The notes under the pieces are model-generated. The model was not told the origin of the DNA. It ran no database searches and saw only the letters and a program-made list of their open reading frames with translations. Shown one piece after another: positions 47,735 through 59,624 of a stretch of 64,000 bases of DNA. How positions within the stretch are numbered: the stretch's first letter is position 1; each line of letters starts with the position of its first letter. The stretch is from Sphagnum compactum. Taxonomy: Eukaryota > Bryophyta > Sphagnopsida > Sphagnales. The DNA is taken from positions 17,050,001 to 17,114,000 of the forward strand of contig OZ234498.1 in the NCBI GenBank assembly GCA_965153455.1, in the 5' to 3' direction. A program made the translations under genes and the position numbers.

Positions 47735-48810
47735 TTCAAATCTCCCAAATCGCGGTACCCCTTGTCATGCACTTGGTGTGGTTGGAAAGGCGTTTGATGA
47801 GTTGGGTGCATCAAGATAGTCTTGTAATGTATAGAACTACAATGTAGGAGTTATTGAATGGTGAACAATTTTGTCAAAGGAAATTCAACAAAATCAAATT
47901 TCATTTTTTTAAAGAAATTGAAGCATGCTTTTGGTATTGTTGAAAATGTTTTAATGAGTGGGAGTTGATTTTGTAAATTTTAAACCTAAGGTGAAGTAGA
48001 TATTGAGTTTAAAATAAAATTTTTAATTAAAATGTTGATGAAAATTGAATTTTATACTTAAGCTCAAGAAGGTATACAATTTTCCCTTTCAAAATTCATT
48101 CAATTGGGCCAGCAATGTAGGCCACATTAAGGAAGGATGTTTGATTGATTGGTTGTTTGTCACATTGAGATCTCCCAAACCATGGCACCCCCCAATCATG
48201 CTCTTGATTTTGTTGGAAAATCCTTGATGAATAGGGGTGCAACCAGGTGTTTTTGTAATGTTCAGTTGTACAATGCAAAAGTTATTACATATTGAACTAT
48301 CATTGAGAACTCAATGAAATCAAAACTAAATTTTCAGGGGAATTGGGGTGCACTTTTGGTATTTTGGAAAGTGTTCAAGGACTAGAATTTTATGGAGTTG
48401 GTTTCATAACTTTTAGACCTAACATGTCTGCAATTAAAATCTTGTTCACACTGGGAGCAATTACATGATCATGTTCACACTACTTGAACCAGTTACAACA
48501 TAGGTTACATTGGTCTATCTATCAAACAAGTTTGTCTTGTTTGTTTGTCACCTTGAAATTTCCCAAACCTTGGCACCTTTTATTGTGTTCCTGGTACTAT
48601 TGGAAAGCCATGGATGAAAAAGAGTCACTAAGGTGATTTATACCTAGATTGTATGAATTATTGAATATCGAACAATTTTGTTATTGAAAGTTTAATAAAA
48701 TCAAAACTAAAAAACTAAAGAAAATTAAGGTGCACTCTTGGTATTGTTGGAAAGCCCTCAATGAGTATGACAATGGAATGAGGTAATTTGTAATTTTTAG
48801 ACCTTATGTG
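47735..48810 (+). repeat. Array of three diverged units of about 400 bp
   Basis: Units start near 47744, 48168 and 48555 with (a)tctcccaaa.c.(t)ggcacc, followed in each by ttggaaa.(g)c..tgatga, a cttgtaatgt/gtatgaattattga segment, caaaatcaaa and a second ttggtattgttggaaa..c..aatgagt phrase. The two ttggaaa phrases inside each unit suggest that a shorter, roughly 200-bp, unit was doubled first. The units carry no open frame. Confidence 0.72.
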
Positions 48811-50499
48811 TGGGAGATATTGATGAATGTTGAGTGATTTTTGTCATTAAAACATCAACTAAATTATAATCTTTGATTTTGGAAAGAGAAATTAATTGGG
48901 TAGTGAATTCATAACTTTAGTATGTAAAACTAAACCCAATGGCTTTTTCCTTGTTTGTGTCCACCAACACCCCCACCATCCCGACCTCCTTCATTAAACC
49001 CACATTAAATTCCTAGTCATATCAAACAAATTAACCATACCCATCCCAACCCCCGAATCTTCACAAGTGCACCACCTAACTCCTAAACATGCTTCTCCAA
49101 ACAATGGAAATAATCTTCTCTCTTGCCTAAACCAATTTACCCCTCCTCCCCCCCCCCCTTTTATATGTTCTTAACCTTGTGCCTGCATCTGTTGATTTCC
49201 CGGGTCCCAAAGCATTTACATAGATGGATTTGTCATTGGAGACTAAAGTTTCACTTCTACAAGATATGGTGTCTATTCTCCATTTAAGAACAATCAATAC
49301 ACAAGCAATTGTTGGAAACATTGTTTCTGGTCTACGCTTTCCCATCCTTGATATGCAAACTATGTGGACCCCTTCATACGCGGCCACACCTCTTGTCCTC
49401 TTGTTAACATCCAGTCCTCCATGGTTTATACACAGATTAACATATCAAAATCCAATGGCACATTTGAAAATTTCTTCTCGCCCACCATTCTACTAGATGA
49501 AGATGTTTTGTTAATGATCTTGCTTCACCCAATTTCCCAAGAGAACCCACTATGCTCCTAATTACTTTCATTCTCTTGTTCCCACTCAAAATGCTCTTAC
49601 CTTGCTCAATTACATGTAGGTATGCTCCTGTTAATGGCCTCCACCACACATTCCTCCCTCCCTGCTAACCCCACCCATTCAATTTGCATCCAACCCATCG
49701 AATCCACATATTGTCACGACTGAATCCTCAAAGCTACTATCACTAAAAAATTCAACAAAATGCAATCCTCTCTTGAAGGCCATGTGCTCATGCAATTGGC
49801 TAGTGGACCCCTCCTACTCCTCACCATTAGTAAAAGAGAAGTGACTTGCCCATGTCTTCCTCTTTAGGAGCACACTTTCACTTCCTGCCCTCCCACATCA
49901 AAAATCTACAAATCCACCTACATCTAATTTCAAATTGATCACCATTTACCATCATCCTCAATAAATGTAAACTCAAATCTCAACCTCCCCATAATGCCAA
50001 TCCACATGGTCATCACCCCTTTCAAAATCCTGCCCCTTTTCTCCTTCCCCCATTACCCAACCCCACTTTCAAATACCTTCCACTACCCTAAATTTACATT
50101 GATGTGACTAACATAAAGCCGACCCTTGACAAGGGGTACTAGCCTTATGGTGAAGAGGTGCACAAATGCTAACGAAGGCATTTGTCTTCTCTCCAAAGAG
50201 GTGGAGGGGGCAAGGGGTCCAAGCGGTGGAAGTACTCTGGCCCAATTGAGAATTTTAGAGGCTTTCATCTCCTTGGAGAGTGATGGAAACCCATTGTTTG
50301 AGATACGTGGTTAGGACAGAGAGAGGGGCCTTTCGGGCCACACATTGTTGGCACAAAGATGTTAAAATGTCAGCTTATTTGTGCAAACTATCAAATTTTT
50401 TTCTTGCTAGAGGGAAAAACTGATCTCTTGGATGCCAATCTGAGTAACTCCATTCTTTGCTTAGGCTGCTTCTAAGGCTGGTGGAGCTGGGTTATAGTT
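48811..50499. other. Intergenic, no gene seen
   Basis: C-rich and mixed sequence (11-base C run at 49148-49158). Frames of 60-90 codons around 49127-49650 overlap on both strands. Sequence at 50100-50330 has balanced composition but no recognised content. Confidence 0.35.
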
Positions 50500-51720
50500 G
50501 ATTTCTTATGACCAGTTGTTTGATATCATGCCCTTCAGCAGTTCCCAACAAACCCACATTTTCTGAACAACCCTGGACTTTCAATCTCTTCACCTGCTGG
50601 TTCTTAACAGAACCAGTTTCATGAAACTTTTCCAACCCCAAGCTATTCTGCATATGCCTAACCAGAAACCTTTGGGTAATTTGTCGCAAAATCAAAAAAC
50701 TACCCAACATTAGTATATAGCAATATCTATATGAAAATATGTATCTACTCAACACACACAACTGTCTCTTGTCTCGTCATCAAATAGTGAATGGGCTTGT
50801 TGCACTGCGAGCAAATGAAAATAATGCAAGCATCAGCAACAATCCCTTCAACAATAAAAGACAGCCCTCAACATGATGGAAGTGATAGTATCCCCCACTA
50901 TGTTTATTCTACCAACTAATTTGCAACAAACATTTATGCACACAAATTTGTGAGAATGTGGAGTGGAACAATAGGAGGTATACTAAAAAGCCACATGTAA
51001 AAGGTCGGTTTATTGCTATCTTGACACATGTAGATTAAGAAGAAAATGCATTTTCTTCTTAATCTACATTATAGACCCATGGATATAAGTCACAGAGTTT
51101 CTGGAACAGGGGAGCCTGCACCTGCATGGTTTGTCCCCTCAACCATGATCTGACCATCCGTGGGAGGCAAGCATTTCATTAACAGGACTGGTGTGAACCA
51201 ACTGCTTCTGTGCAGATGACCTTGCTTGTTGCTTCCAGAGTTCATGATGATGTGGAGATGAGAGAACTCATTGCAAAATGAGGGCTCAGGACCAACCCTG
51301 CAAATGCTGCAAGTTAATTGCTACAATCAAACATATCAATGTAGTCAAGCCCCTGAATGGCTACAATCCTACAAAAGGCAAATAAAATGGCCATTATTGA
51401 CCTCTACCCCTTATCTAGACATCTTTCAATATGTGCAAGAACTTCCTTACCATGCCCGTGAATGGCATATCCTATCAGCATGGCAGCTCAGGAGACCACA
51501 TTGCATGTGGGCATCTTGTCAAATGATCTCAAAGCTTCCCATGCCTTCTTCCAACTTGTGGCATGCATTTCAACAAAAGCAACTGCCCCATAGAGACATG
51601 GGAGTTAGAACCACAGTGAATGATTTGTTGATGATGCCTGCTACCTTCAATTGCTCCCCCAGAGACCCACACATCCAAGGCTCTTACGAAAACTGCAAGA
51701 TCAAGTTGTGGCTTTCATGT
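50500..51720 (-). pseudogene. Second decayed PPR gene
   Basis: On the minus strand, AWEALRSFDKMPTCNVVS, a stop, then AAMLIGYAIHGHGKEVLAHI (about 51560-51440) is an excellent PPR unit with Trp of the VVSW motif mutated to a stop. Upstream, GRHHQQIIHCGSNSHVSM (about 51650-51600) resembles the GRxxHxxIIxxGxxSxVxVG segment. Further downstream, around 50620-50530, VKRLKVQGCSENVGL weakly resembles the GVKKxPGCSWIEV element that precedes the DYW domain, so the gene may have run to there. Frameshifts and stops are frequent. The antisense plus-strand frame of 173 codons at 51271-51792 has no ATG start and is its shadow. Confidence 0.72.
51028..51069. repeat. 42-bp perfect palindrome
   Basis: Bases 51028-51048 (atgtagattaagaagaaaat plus g) are exactly complementary to 51049-51069 with no spacer. 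It lies in the tail of the PPR pseudogene and would extrude as a cruciform or fold as a 21-bp hairpin if transcribed. Confidence 0.95.
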
Positions 51721-51792
51721 ACAATGCAGCCTGTAGAGGATGAGAATCATGTTTCTGGAACTAATGAGGTTGATGACCATCCTCAGGAATAA

Positions 51793-52826
51793 CTGTGGCC
51801 ATCAATGATTTGCTGTGACCAAACCAGTCTTGTACCCAGCTAATTGAAAAGCCATGATATGATTCATTCATCAGAACCTTAGTAAGAAAGAAAATTGTAG
51901 CCAGTTATTAACCTCCGGAATCCATGAACTCAGACCAAGGATTCCAGCAACCTGCTGGCTGTTGCTGGTTTCTGCCAGACCCCATGTTTCCCTTGAAAGC
52001 AATTACTTACCTGTCTTTCAAGCCTCTCTACCACAAGAGTCAAGAAACCAAGTTGCAAAACCTAAAATCAATGGCTGCTAGTGACCTAAACACTTGTCCT
52101 CCATTGTGGCCTCTAGCTGCATAAAATCCTAGTGGGGGGCGGCACATACATTTTGCAATCCCAAAATCATTTCTGCTCCATGTTCCAAGTTTGGCAGGAT
52201 TGGAAATGGGACCCTGTGAAAGCCTAGACGCTTGAAGCAATTCAATGAAGGACCATGAGGGCCAAACAAAATCATTCATCATGTCATTGCAAAACATCCA
52301 CACTAAAGGAAAAAAACCAGAGGGTCACTCTTTATTGTAATGGGTATGTAAATGAATGGGTGTAAGTACTCAACTCTGATGATCATAAGTTGGAACCACT
52401 TCAGGCAATCCCGAGAACCCTGACTACCTAAAACCCGGGAGCATATTCCAAAGTTTCGCGTGTGTCCCGATCCGAGAAGGTCCCTTGAGAAAACCGCGCC
52501 TGAGGAAAGAGAATCTCACAGTATGCAAGGCATCGATTCCCTGGCGCACAAATATTTCGTAACATAGGCTGTTTGTCTTCAAGATCAACATATGTAACCT
52601 AGGGTTTATTAAATTCTCTCCAGTTAGCTTTTCCACATACCTATTGCTTTCAGTATTCACAGTCGGAGAAGCAACACCGCGTGGTCACACCTCATCATCA
52701 TCATCATCACACTACATACACGCGTACCAAAAAAATCCCGTTCTCGAACATAGTCTTCAGATCCTTGCACCGGATGCACAAGAGACACCACCCCCCGCCC
52801 GCGCACAAGCCTCACGCCTCTCTCAC
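51793..52826. other. Intergenic, no gene seen
   Basis: Short frames only. A (TCA)n run lies at about 52690-52712. The right end is the 3' flank of the small gene ending at 52827. Confidence 0.4.
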
Positions 52827-53102
52827 TCACTTCTTCTGCACTTTCTCCTTAATCCACCGTAACCCATTACTGGTCCCGCTCTTCACCTTTTGTGCACCCA
52901 CCGCAACCACCTCCTTGGTCTTCTCCATCCCCTTGCTAGCCACCGCAATCACCTTCTTGTTCACCTCCGCCAGCTTCTCCTTGCTGCTCCCTTTCTGACC
53001 CGCCTTGTTGGCGGTCCCATCCTCATCGAAATTGCTGCCCGCCTGACTTGTCCATCCCAGCCCGCTGGACTCTTGCCTGTCATTGCTCTTTTTGTTCGCC
53101 AT
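52827..53102 (-). CDS. Small basic conserved-looking plant protein, function unknown
   Basis: A single exon from ATG at 53102 to TGA at 52827-52829 encodes 91 residues. The first 45 are polar and disordered-looking (MANKKSNDRQESSGLGW..., Gly/Ser/Asn/Asp-rich). The second half is a Lys-rich amphipathic stretch with an imperfect internal repeat: KKVIAVASKGMEKTKEVVAV then GAQKVKSGTSNGLRWIKEKV, ending QKK. I recall small angiosperm proteins with the same pattern of VA..G..KTK.VA..G..KVK.G...G..W.K.K, so I think the gene is real, but I know no function. The frame is open further upstream to 53297, but that part is low-complexity Ala/His/Arg from a CG-rich tract, so the internal ATG after GGAGAC is preferred. 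No signal peptide or membrane segment. Confidence 0.72.
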   Translation of the reverse strand: MANKKSNDRQESSGLGWTSQAGSNFDEDGTANKAGQKGSSKEKLAEVNKKVIAVASKGMEKTKEVVAVGAQKVKSGTSNGLRWIKEKVQKK

Positions 53103-53204
53103 GTCTCCTCCTCTTCCCTTCTCTGTTTGTCTCCGTGTGTGTTGTTTCTCCTCCTCTCTTCTATGCGTCTGCACCTGCGCTTGTGGCGCCCTCTTTGTTT
53201 CTGT

Positions 53205-53277
53205 GCGCAAGCTATGTGCGTGCGCGTACGCAAGTACGTACGCGCTTACGTATGCGCACGCAAGTGCACACGCGTTG
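53205..53277. promoter_or_regulatory. Alternating purine-pyrimidine, ACGT-rich tract upstream of the small gene
   Basis: About 70 bp of nearly strict RY alternation (gcgtgcgcgtacgcaag, tacgtacgcgcttacgta, tgcgcacgc), beginning about 110 bp upstream of the ATG at 53102. It includes two tacgta palindromes and several ACGT cores, the core bound by plant bZIP factors. Such sequence is the classical Z-DNA-prone type. Position suggests promoter or 5' UTR; regulation is inferred. Confidence 0.5.
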
Positions 53278-54999
53278 TCTGAGTTTCTAGACTGCAACTT
53301 TCCACCTACTTATTAGGTCTCGGATTCAGCGTTTTTTGGTCACCAAAATGAGGAAAATAAAGAATAAAAGCGATTATTCTATCGCAATATCTCCCCTTTT
53401 TTTGGAAATAATATCGCCATTTTTACAAAATAAAAATTTTCGCCACATTTTAGTTTGGTAGCATTTTTAAAACTAATTTTAAGAATATCACGGATCTGAT
53501 TTACCACCACTTTAATTTGAAAATAATATGCCCATCAGAAAATCATGTTGAACTTCAAAGCATTTGTCTGATGATTTTTTTCATATCATCATCAGAAATT
53601 AGAATTGGGGTTTATCCATCAATTAATTACCTACAGGGGTCTTTCTATCTTTTTTCACTATCTTTTGAAATTGTGCTCATATGTATAATCAAAACTTATG
53701 TTTCCCATAAGTTTGAAATGTTTAATCACATTTAAAGAAAAATCCCCATCGGCCATAACGTTTGAATAAATCTGGGTGGGGATTTGTTCGTTCAATAAGT
53801 ACGCCTATAAATATGTGAATCATATTGCTCAAACAAACAGAAGTAGCATAATGACATTCTTCAGTATCATGGAGACACCCAGGTGAGAAAAGATTATCTT
53901 TTCGTGTTAAGTAAGGGTGGGTTGGGTGGGCATGTTCTAATGCCAAATCTACCTTCTGGCTTCCAGTAATGCCCTTGGCCTTTGGCACTTCCCTACAATT
54001 ACTTATTGAAAAAAAACCTTCAAAACAGGGGGACTTCACTGTACAATAGGAACATACCTCACGACTGAGTGTGTTGGACTAAGTGCAACTCGCATGTGTT
54101 TTTGAAACTGTTGAATCACTCATGTCAAAGAGCTGAATGTTGCTATAGCTAGTGTGTCTTCGTCACTAGTCGATTTGTGACAGCTGACAGCTCTTTAGTC
54201 TTACGTCTTCTTTGTTATTTGGATCGTCATTTCATAGTCATGAGTCCTCTTTGCACGCAAGGTATTTACCTGATTTTTGTTGATTGTTTGCTTTTGTTTT
54301 TTCTTTGGGTTGTGTCTACTTGTGTTCTCTTTTGTCTTGTACTTTTGATGGATGGGTTCCCATCCTGGATTTTTATTTACAGGGTTTTTCTTATCCTAAT
54401 TATCATGGCTACATATAGTCAAGTCAAGCTCCGCTCTCCACGTATTAGACTTTGGCATGGTATCCCCCTCTCTTGAGGATGGTAGGAAAACGATGGGAAG
54501 CTTCTTTATTTCTTTCCATTTCCTCCTATTTGTTGTGTTTCTTGCAATAAAGTTTTCCCTGTTCAAGTGGGGGAGGAAAGACAGTAGGCAAAATGCGGAT
54601 ATGTTTCCAAAATGGAATTTTGTCACCTGAGCATTGGCTCTCTTTTTCCCAATAACAGATTCCAGTTTTTCCCCACCTAAAACATCAGCCCTTGATCTTT
54701 GGCATGTATCATCACATGGGACAAAAAAGGATAACAATAGGACGCAGTGTCAGATTTCAGTGCTCATTCTTTCAAAAGAGTCTAGAAATTTCTAGATAGA
54801 TCCACTATACGCCTCAAAAGCTTCCAATCATTTCCAATTTGGGCATTCATGAGCTTTTCTTGTCTTTTCTGAACAAGAGCTCCCAAAACATTTGATTGTC
54901 TTGGGGTAATTTGCAAATTGTCAAAAATATTGGTCATATGTGGCCAAGTCGTTTGCAACCCATATGCATTATTTTTAAAAACTATGAATTAATAAGTTT
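53278..54999. other. Intergenic, no gene seen
   Basis: AT-rich then mixed sequence. Frames at 53722-54039 (minus), 54177-54476 (plus) and 54396-54737 (minus) lack motifs and overlap. Confidence 0.4.
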
Positions 55000-55149
55000 G
55001 GGCTTCTCTTTGATTGGCCTGGGTGAACCAACACCCATGTTTGGTACCTTCACCCTTTTGAGTGAGGCCTCTTAGTGAGCATATTAAGCCTAAACAATGT
55101 TAGATTTGAACTCAAAGACCCCGGCTTTAGTCTACTTGTGGGATATTCA

Positions 55150-55585
55150 TAATATTTAGAAATAATTTATATGGATTTCAGGATTTTTACTATGGTACCA
55201 ATCACCAACGGTAGATGCTGGTTCACCCATGGGCAAACCATGCCTAGATTAGTCGTTTCGCCACAAGTCGATTCATGTACTAACTTTCACACTTAGATTA
55301 ATTCCTACCCCATTGGGTGGGACTTAGCCTGCCATGGACTTCCTTGCTGGTCCATGATTTTTTGTGTTTGAGACTCCCAAGTCTTATTAGCAAATCAATT
55401 GTGTTCTAACTTGGAGACTTAGTGAGGTGAACACCTTCACTTGCCTTATGACCTTCGAGCCCTATTTGTGCAACACACCTATGTGTCCCACATGGGCATG
55501 CCAAACTAGGAATTGAACCCAATCTAACACTTGATCACAAACCCATCTAGCCAATGGGGCCACCTTTTAGTGGTTTTGTCATAGG
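55150..55585 (-). mobile_element. tRNA-derived SINE-like sequence
   Basis: On the minus strand a GGTGGCCCCATTGGCTAGATGG head (from about 55564) is followed 23 bases after its A-box-like TGGCTAGATGG (55553-55543) by GGTTCAATTCC (55519-55509), a good Pol III B box. The body then runs about 350 bp with no coding frame. The head recalls the Au-type plant SINEs. The 3' end and any target duplication were not resolved. Confidence 0.45.
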
Positions 55586-58079
55586 CCCCAACTAGACTAT
55601 GTCACCTAAGCTCTGGACTTCCCATGATCCAAATTTGCACTTCAATTTTACAAGACCAACAACTTGCACCCAAGTTGCACCTTCAGCTCAAAAACATTTA
55701 ATGTTCATGAAAATGGACCTTAGTTACATCTTCAACTTCAAAATTCCATGTTAATCACTGTTTTTTCCATGCAAACATAACCTTGTAAGTGTTCAACAAT
55801 TGTTCCAAGGTGTTCTTCTACTTTGAATTTAAATGGGTATTCACTTTCACACGTTGTGGATTTTTGTCACTTTTGAAATTGATTCTTATCAATTGTTGTT
55901 CTTTAGTTAACAATAGTACATGACTTGTCCCTATTCCATTTGACATTCCACCCACGTGGATTTTGATTTGGAATGTGTGGCAACATATCCACTTTGATTC
56001 CACCATGGACCATTTCCATTCACTGAAGATCACCAATTTCCACTAAAGATCCATTGTGAATCCACTAAAAATATATGAAATTCCACTAATAATCCACTAT
56101 GCACACATTTAAGTGGAAATGGTTTAGTAAATAACCACATGTTAATGCATTACTACAATTCATGGTTTCTTTGATTGAGTTTTCTAATAAAAAAATACCC
56201 AAAATTATAGGCGTAAAAAAATCACCTTATCAATTTGGACAAGTCGATTTGGACTTGCCAGTGTGACTGGATAGTCAATTTAGACCTTATCATTTTGATT
56301 TGCAATGTGATTGACAAAATGACTATCTATTTGATTGGTAGATAATGGACCATTTGATTGGGTCAAATTTACACCTAAATTAGAGCAGTTGCAAACTACA
56401 GTGGTTCACTTTTGTGACAAAATGGTGTTTTTTCTTTGGGTACGTTTTAATCAAATGCATGTGATGATTAATATATCCTTAGATCTATTAATTAGGACTT
56501 GGATCGAAATTAACAATTTCATAATGAAGAGAACTATGTGGTTGTTTATTGATAAAAAATTCATTTGTTAATAATAATGAACTTTTGAAGTTGAAAAATA
56601 TGGATTGATCATCTGACTAAAACATCACAAAATGGAAAATTTTATATTGATTCACATTTCAAATTTGTTATTGAGACTCAATATATAATGTAATATAAGA
56701 TGATAAATTCATATGATAGATTTTTTTAATTTGAAAACCTTAACCATTTAATAGTTAGGAATTTTTGAATGGTTAAAATTTGACCATATTTTCAATGTTC
56801 ATAAGTCCATATGAGTTGCAAATTTTTATTTTTTTTCAATTTTTTTGTCCCAAAAGCATATGTTTTTGAAAGTTTCAGATGGGGCATAATTTATTTGGAC
56901 TTTGTGGGTTTTCCTTTTAGGACTTCCAAATTAAAAAATGACATTAGCTACATTAAATACAAGTTTTCACATAGATTTGGGAAGGTTTGTAGATGATTGA
57001 ACATGTATTATCCAAAAACTAGAATAATAATATTTTAAAAAAAACAACCATGCCCATTTGAATCATTTAAAAAAAATTGTATGGACTTATAGGGAGTGTA
57101 ATTTTTGATGCTATTGAACCACTATATCGTGCATCCACCCATTAAAATAATTTCTTGGATTATTATTTTAAAAATAATAGGTAGGTACGTTAGTATGTAG
57201 GTAAAAAAATGACATTTAAGTATGTAGGTGTTAATTTAACCTTCTATGACGCACCCCCAACTCCTTAAGGGATTTAAATGTGGGTCCCATAGCGAAACAA
57301 CGAAAAAAGAAGAGAATTGGGGCATGTTTTTTAACTCGCAACACTTCGAGGGTAGGAAGGTGTGCTAAAGCTCTAAAATGGGACTAGGATGAATTCATAA
57401 GCAAGAATTCAAAATGTAATAAACTTGCACAACTAAGAAAATAAGGCAATTAGTGCAAGTTGAATGAAAATGATGCAACAAACTTAATATGGACAATTTC
57501 AAACACAAGCTTTACATGGCGCACAACCTTTGGGAGGAGCCACCACTCCCCACCTTATAGTATACTTTGTGCCTTTCCATGGGGACTACATCCAAATGTC
57601 ATTTTTTCTTGAGACTCCCAAGTGGGAGTCCCAAAACTGGGACTCTTACTGTTCCAAAACTTTGAACGCTCATATATTTTTCAAATCAAGTTTTTTTTGA
57701 AAATGGGAGGACAATATTTTATAGCCCCCAAAAAGATATTTCCAATGGTGTATAACACGTCCCAATCAGAGCTCATTTGATCCCTACTTTCAAGGGGTTT
57801 ATGGTCAGGAGTCAAATTTTTGATTTGATTCTCGCCCCTTTCTTTTGATCATAACTCATGCAAATCAGGTCTAAATGAACAATGCAAGGGCACTTTAAGC
57901 ATCTAAACTTCAAGACCTTTCTAATGGTGTCATGGGGGCCCAATTTAGTGTTTGTTTGCTTTTCCAACCAAGGTTTTGAACATTCGTAACTTTCGCATGA
58001 ATGCAATTCCCAAAACGAGAGTGCACTTATGACTCATTGGGCTTCACCCCTTGTATTCTCCTTCATTTATGAAAGTGTG
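55586..58079. other. Intergenic, AT-rich, no gene seen
   Basis: No frame over about 80 codons. A perfect 8-bp-arm hairpin gactccca/tgggagtc lies at about 57622-57639. Short words such as tccactaa recur near 56035-56100. Confidence 0.4.
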
Positions 58080-58255
58080 TTTCACACCTAAACACAGACT
58101 CTTGGCCTCATGGGCACATTCCACACTTAATTGTGAACCCAATGTTAAAGTTGTGACATTCTAAGTATGCACATAGGTTGCAAGTATAAGGAATTGAACC
58201 TCAAACCTTCACAATGATAAACCAAGTCCTTTCCAATGGATTACACCATCAAAGG
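58080..58255 (-). mobile_element. Second SINE-like tRNA-derived head
   Basis: Minus strand: a GGTGTAATCCATTGGAAAGG head (from about 58249) and GGTTCAATTCC (58200-58190). The B box is identical to that of the copy at 55509-55519, with similar box spacing and orientation. The rest is diverged. It could be a related subfamily member. Confidence 0.38.
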
Positions 58256-58290
58256 TGTTCACTTTTTGTCAAATTTTTTTATTTCACATC

Positions 58291-59420
58291 GCTAAACATA
58301 GTGACTAAACTTAGGTGGCTAAATCAAATGGTTAAACTTAGAGGTTAAATTTAATGGCTAAACTTAATGCTTAATGTAATGGCTAAACATTGGTTAAACC
58401 TAGGTGACAACCAATGGTTAAAATTAGGTTAAACATAATGGCTAAATCAATTAGTTAAACCTAGTGACTAAACTTAATGCTTTAATGTAATGGTTAAACA
58501 TAATGGTTAAACATTGGTTAAACCTAATGATTAAATTTAATGGCTAAACATATTGGTTAACCGAATTGATAAACTTAATGGATAAACTTAAGGGTTAACT
58601 TTGGTTAAACCTAGTGGTTAAATTTAATAGCTAAACATGTTGATTAAACTTTGGCTAAACTTAATGGATAAACACAATAGCTAGATTTAGTGGTTAAACA
58701 TAGTGGTGAAATATAATTGATACACTTAATGGTTAAACTTTGGCTAAATATAATGATTAAATTTAATAGCTAAACATAATGATTAAACTTTGGCTAAATC
58801 TAATGGCGAAACATAGTGGTTAAACCTAGTTGATAAATTTAATGATTAAACTTTATAGTTAAACTTTAGCTAAACCTAATGGCTAAACATAATGGCTAAA
58901 CCAAATTGATAAATTTAATGACTAAATTTCATGGCTAAACTTTGGTTAAACCTAATGGATAAATATAGTGGTTAAACATAGTGGTTAAATCTAGTTGATA
59001 AATTGAATGTTTAAACTTCATGGCTAAACTTTGTCTAAATTTAGTGCCTAAATCTAATAATTAAACATAATGATTAAACTTTGGTTGAACCTAGTGGCTA
59101 AACACATTGGTTAAATCACTTGTTAATAAATGTAATGATTAAACTTTGGCTAAATCTAATGGTTAAAAATAATGATTAAATCGTGGTTAAACATAATGGC
59201 TAAAGATGGGCTATATCTAATGCCAAAATCTAATGGTTGAATTTAAACTAAACTTAATGCCAAATTTAGTGGCTAAATATAATGGTTAAACTTAATGATT
59301 AAATTTAAGTTCAACTTAATAGCTAAAATTTGCCTAAATTTTGAGTGAACGTAATGATTAAACATAATGGCTAAACCTAGTGGCTACATTTAATGACTAC
59401 ACTTAGTGGCTAAATCTAAG
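58291..59420 (+). repeat. 13-bp minisatellite, about 85 degenerate units
   Basis: More than 1.1 kb is built of variants of (g/c)(t/c)taaac.taatgg, with 11-bp variants ttaaactttgg recurring at intervals, which suggests a higher-order pattern. There is no open frame because every unit carries TAA in one phase and the 13-bp period rotates the frame. Confidence 0.93.
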
Positions 59421-59585
59421 TAGGTAGGTGGATAGTTAAGTAGGTAGGTTGTATGAAGGTGAAAAAATATAGGTAGGTATGTAAGTTGATAAGTGAGTAG
59501 GTATAGGTAGATAAGTGTGTAGGTAGGTGGTTAGTTGGGTAATAGGTAGGTAAGTAACTATTTAAGTAAATAGGTGGATGAATAT
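59421..59585 (+). repeat. GGTAGGTAAG minisatellite
   Basis: Tandem variants of taggtagg, taggtaagt and aggtggatag fill about 165 bp directly after the 13-bp array. The 68-codon antisense frame (Thr/Tyr/Leu/Pro/His-rich) is a by-product of the repeat. Confidence 0.88.
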
Positions 59586-59624
59586 GTATGAAATAAATAC
59601 ATAGGGTAATAGACCATGTCACAT

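Noticed and set aside
51271-51792. Plus-strand open frame of 173 codons, the second longest in the window
   Set aside because: It begins at TTG with no suitable ATG, and the opposite strand shows a PPR motif in the same interval, so this is a shadow of the pseudogene.
53103-53297. N-terminal extension of the small basic protein to 156 residues
   Set aside because: The extension is low-complexity Ala/His/Arg/Thr encoded by the alternating CG-rich tract and has no upstream ATG in a sensible context.
52890-53316. Plus-strand frames of 77-130 codons across the small gene
   Set aside because: Cys/Leu/Arg-rich antisense shadows of the small basic gene and its CG-rich upstream tract.
58291-59420. 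CRISPR-like regular repeat
   Set aside because: Units are 11-14 bp, contiguous and without unique spacers in plant nuclear DNA; this is a minisatellite.
59416-59622. Minus-strand Tyr/Thr/Pro/His-rich frame with a repeated YLPTYYPT pattern
   Set aside because: It is the translation of the GGTAG minisatellite, not a structural protein gene.
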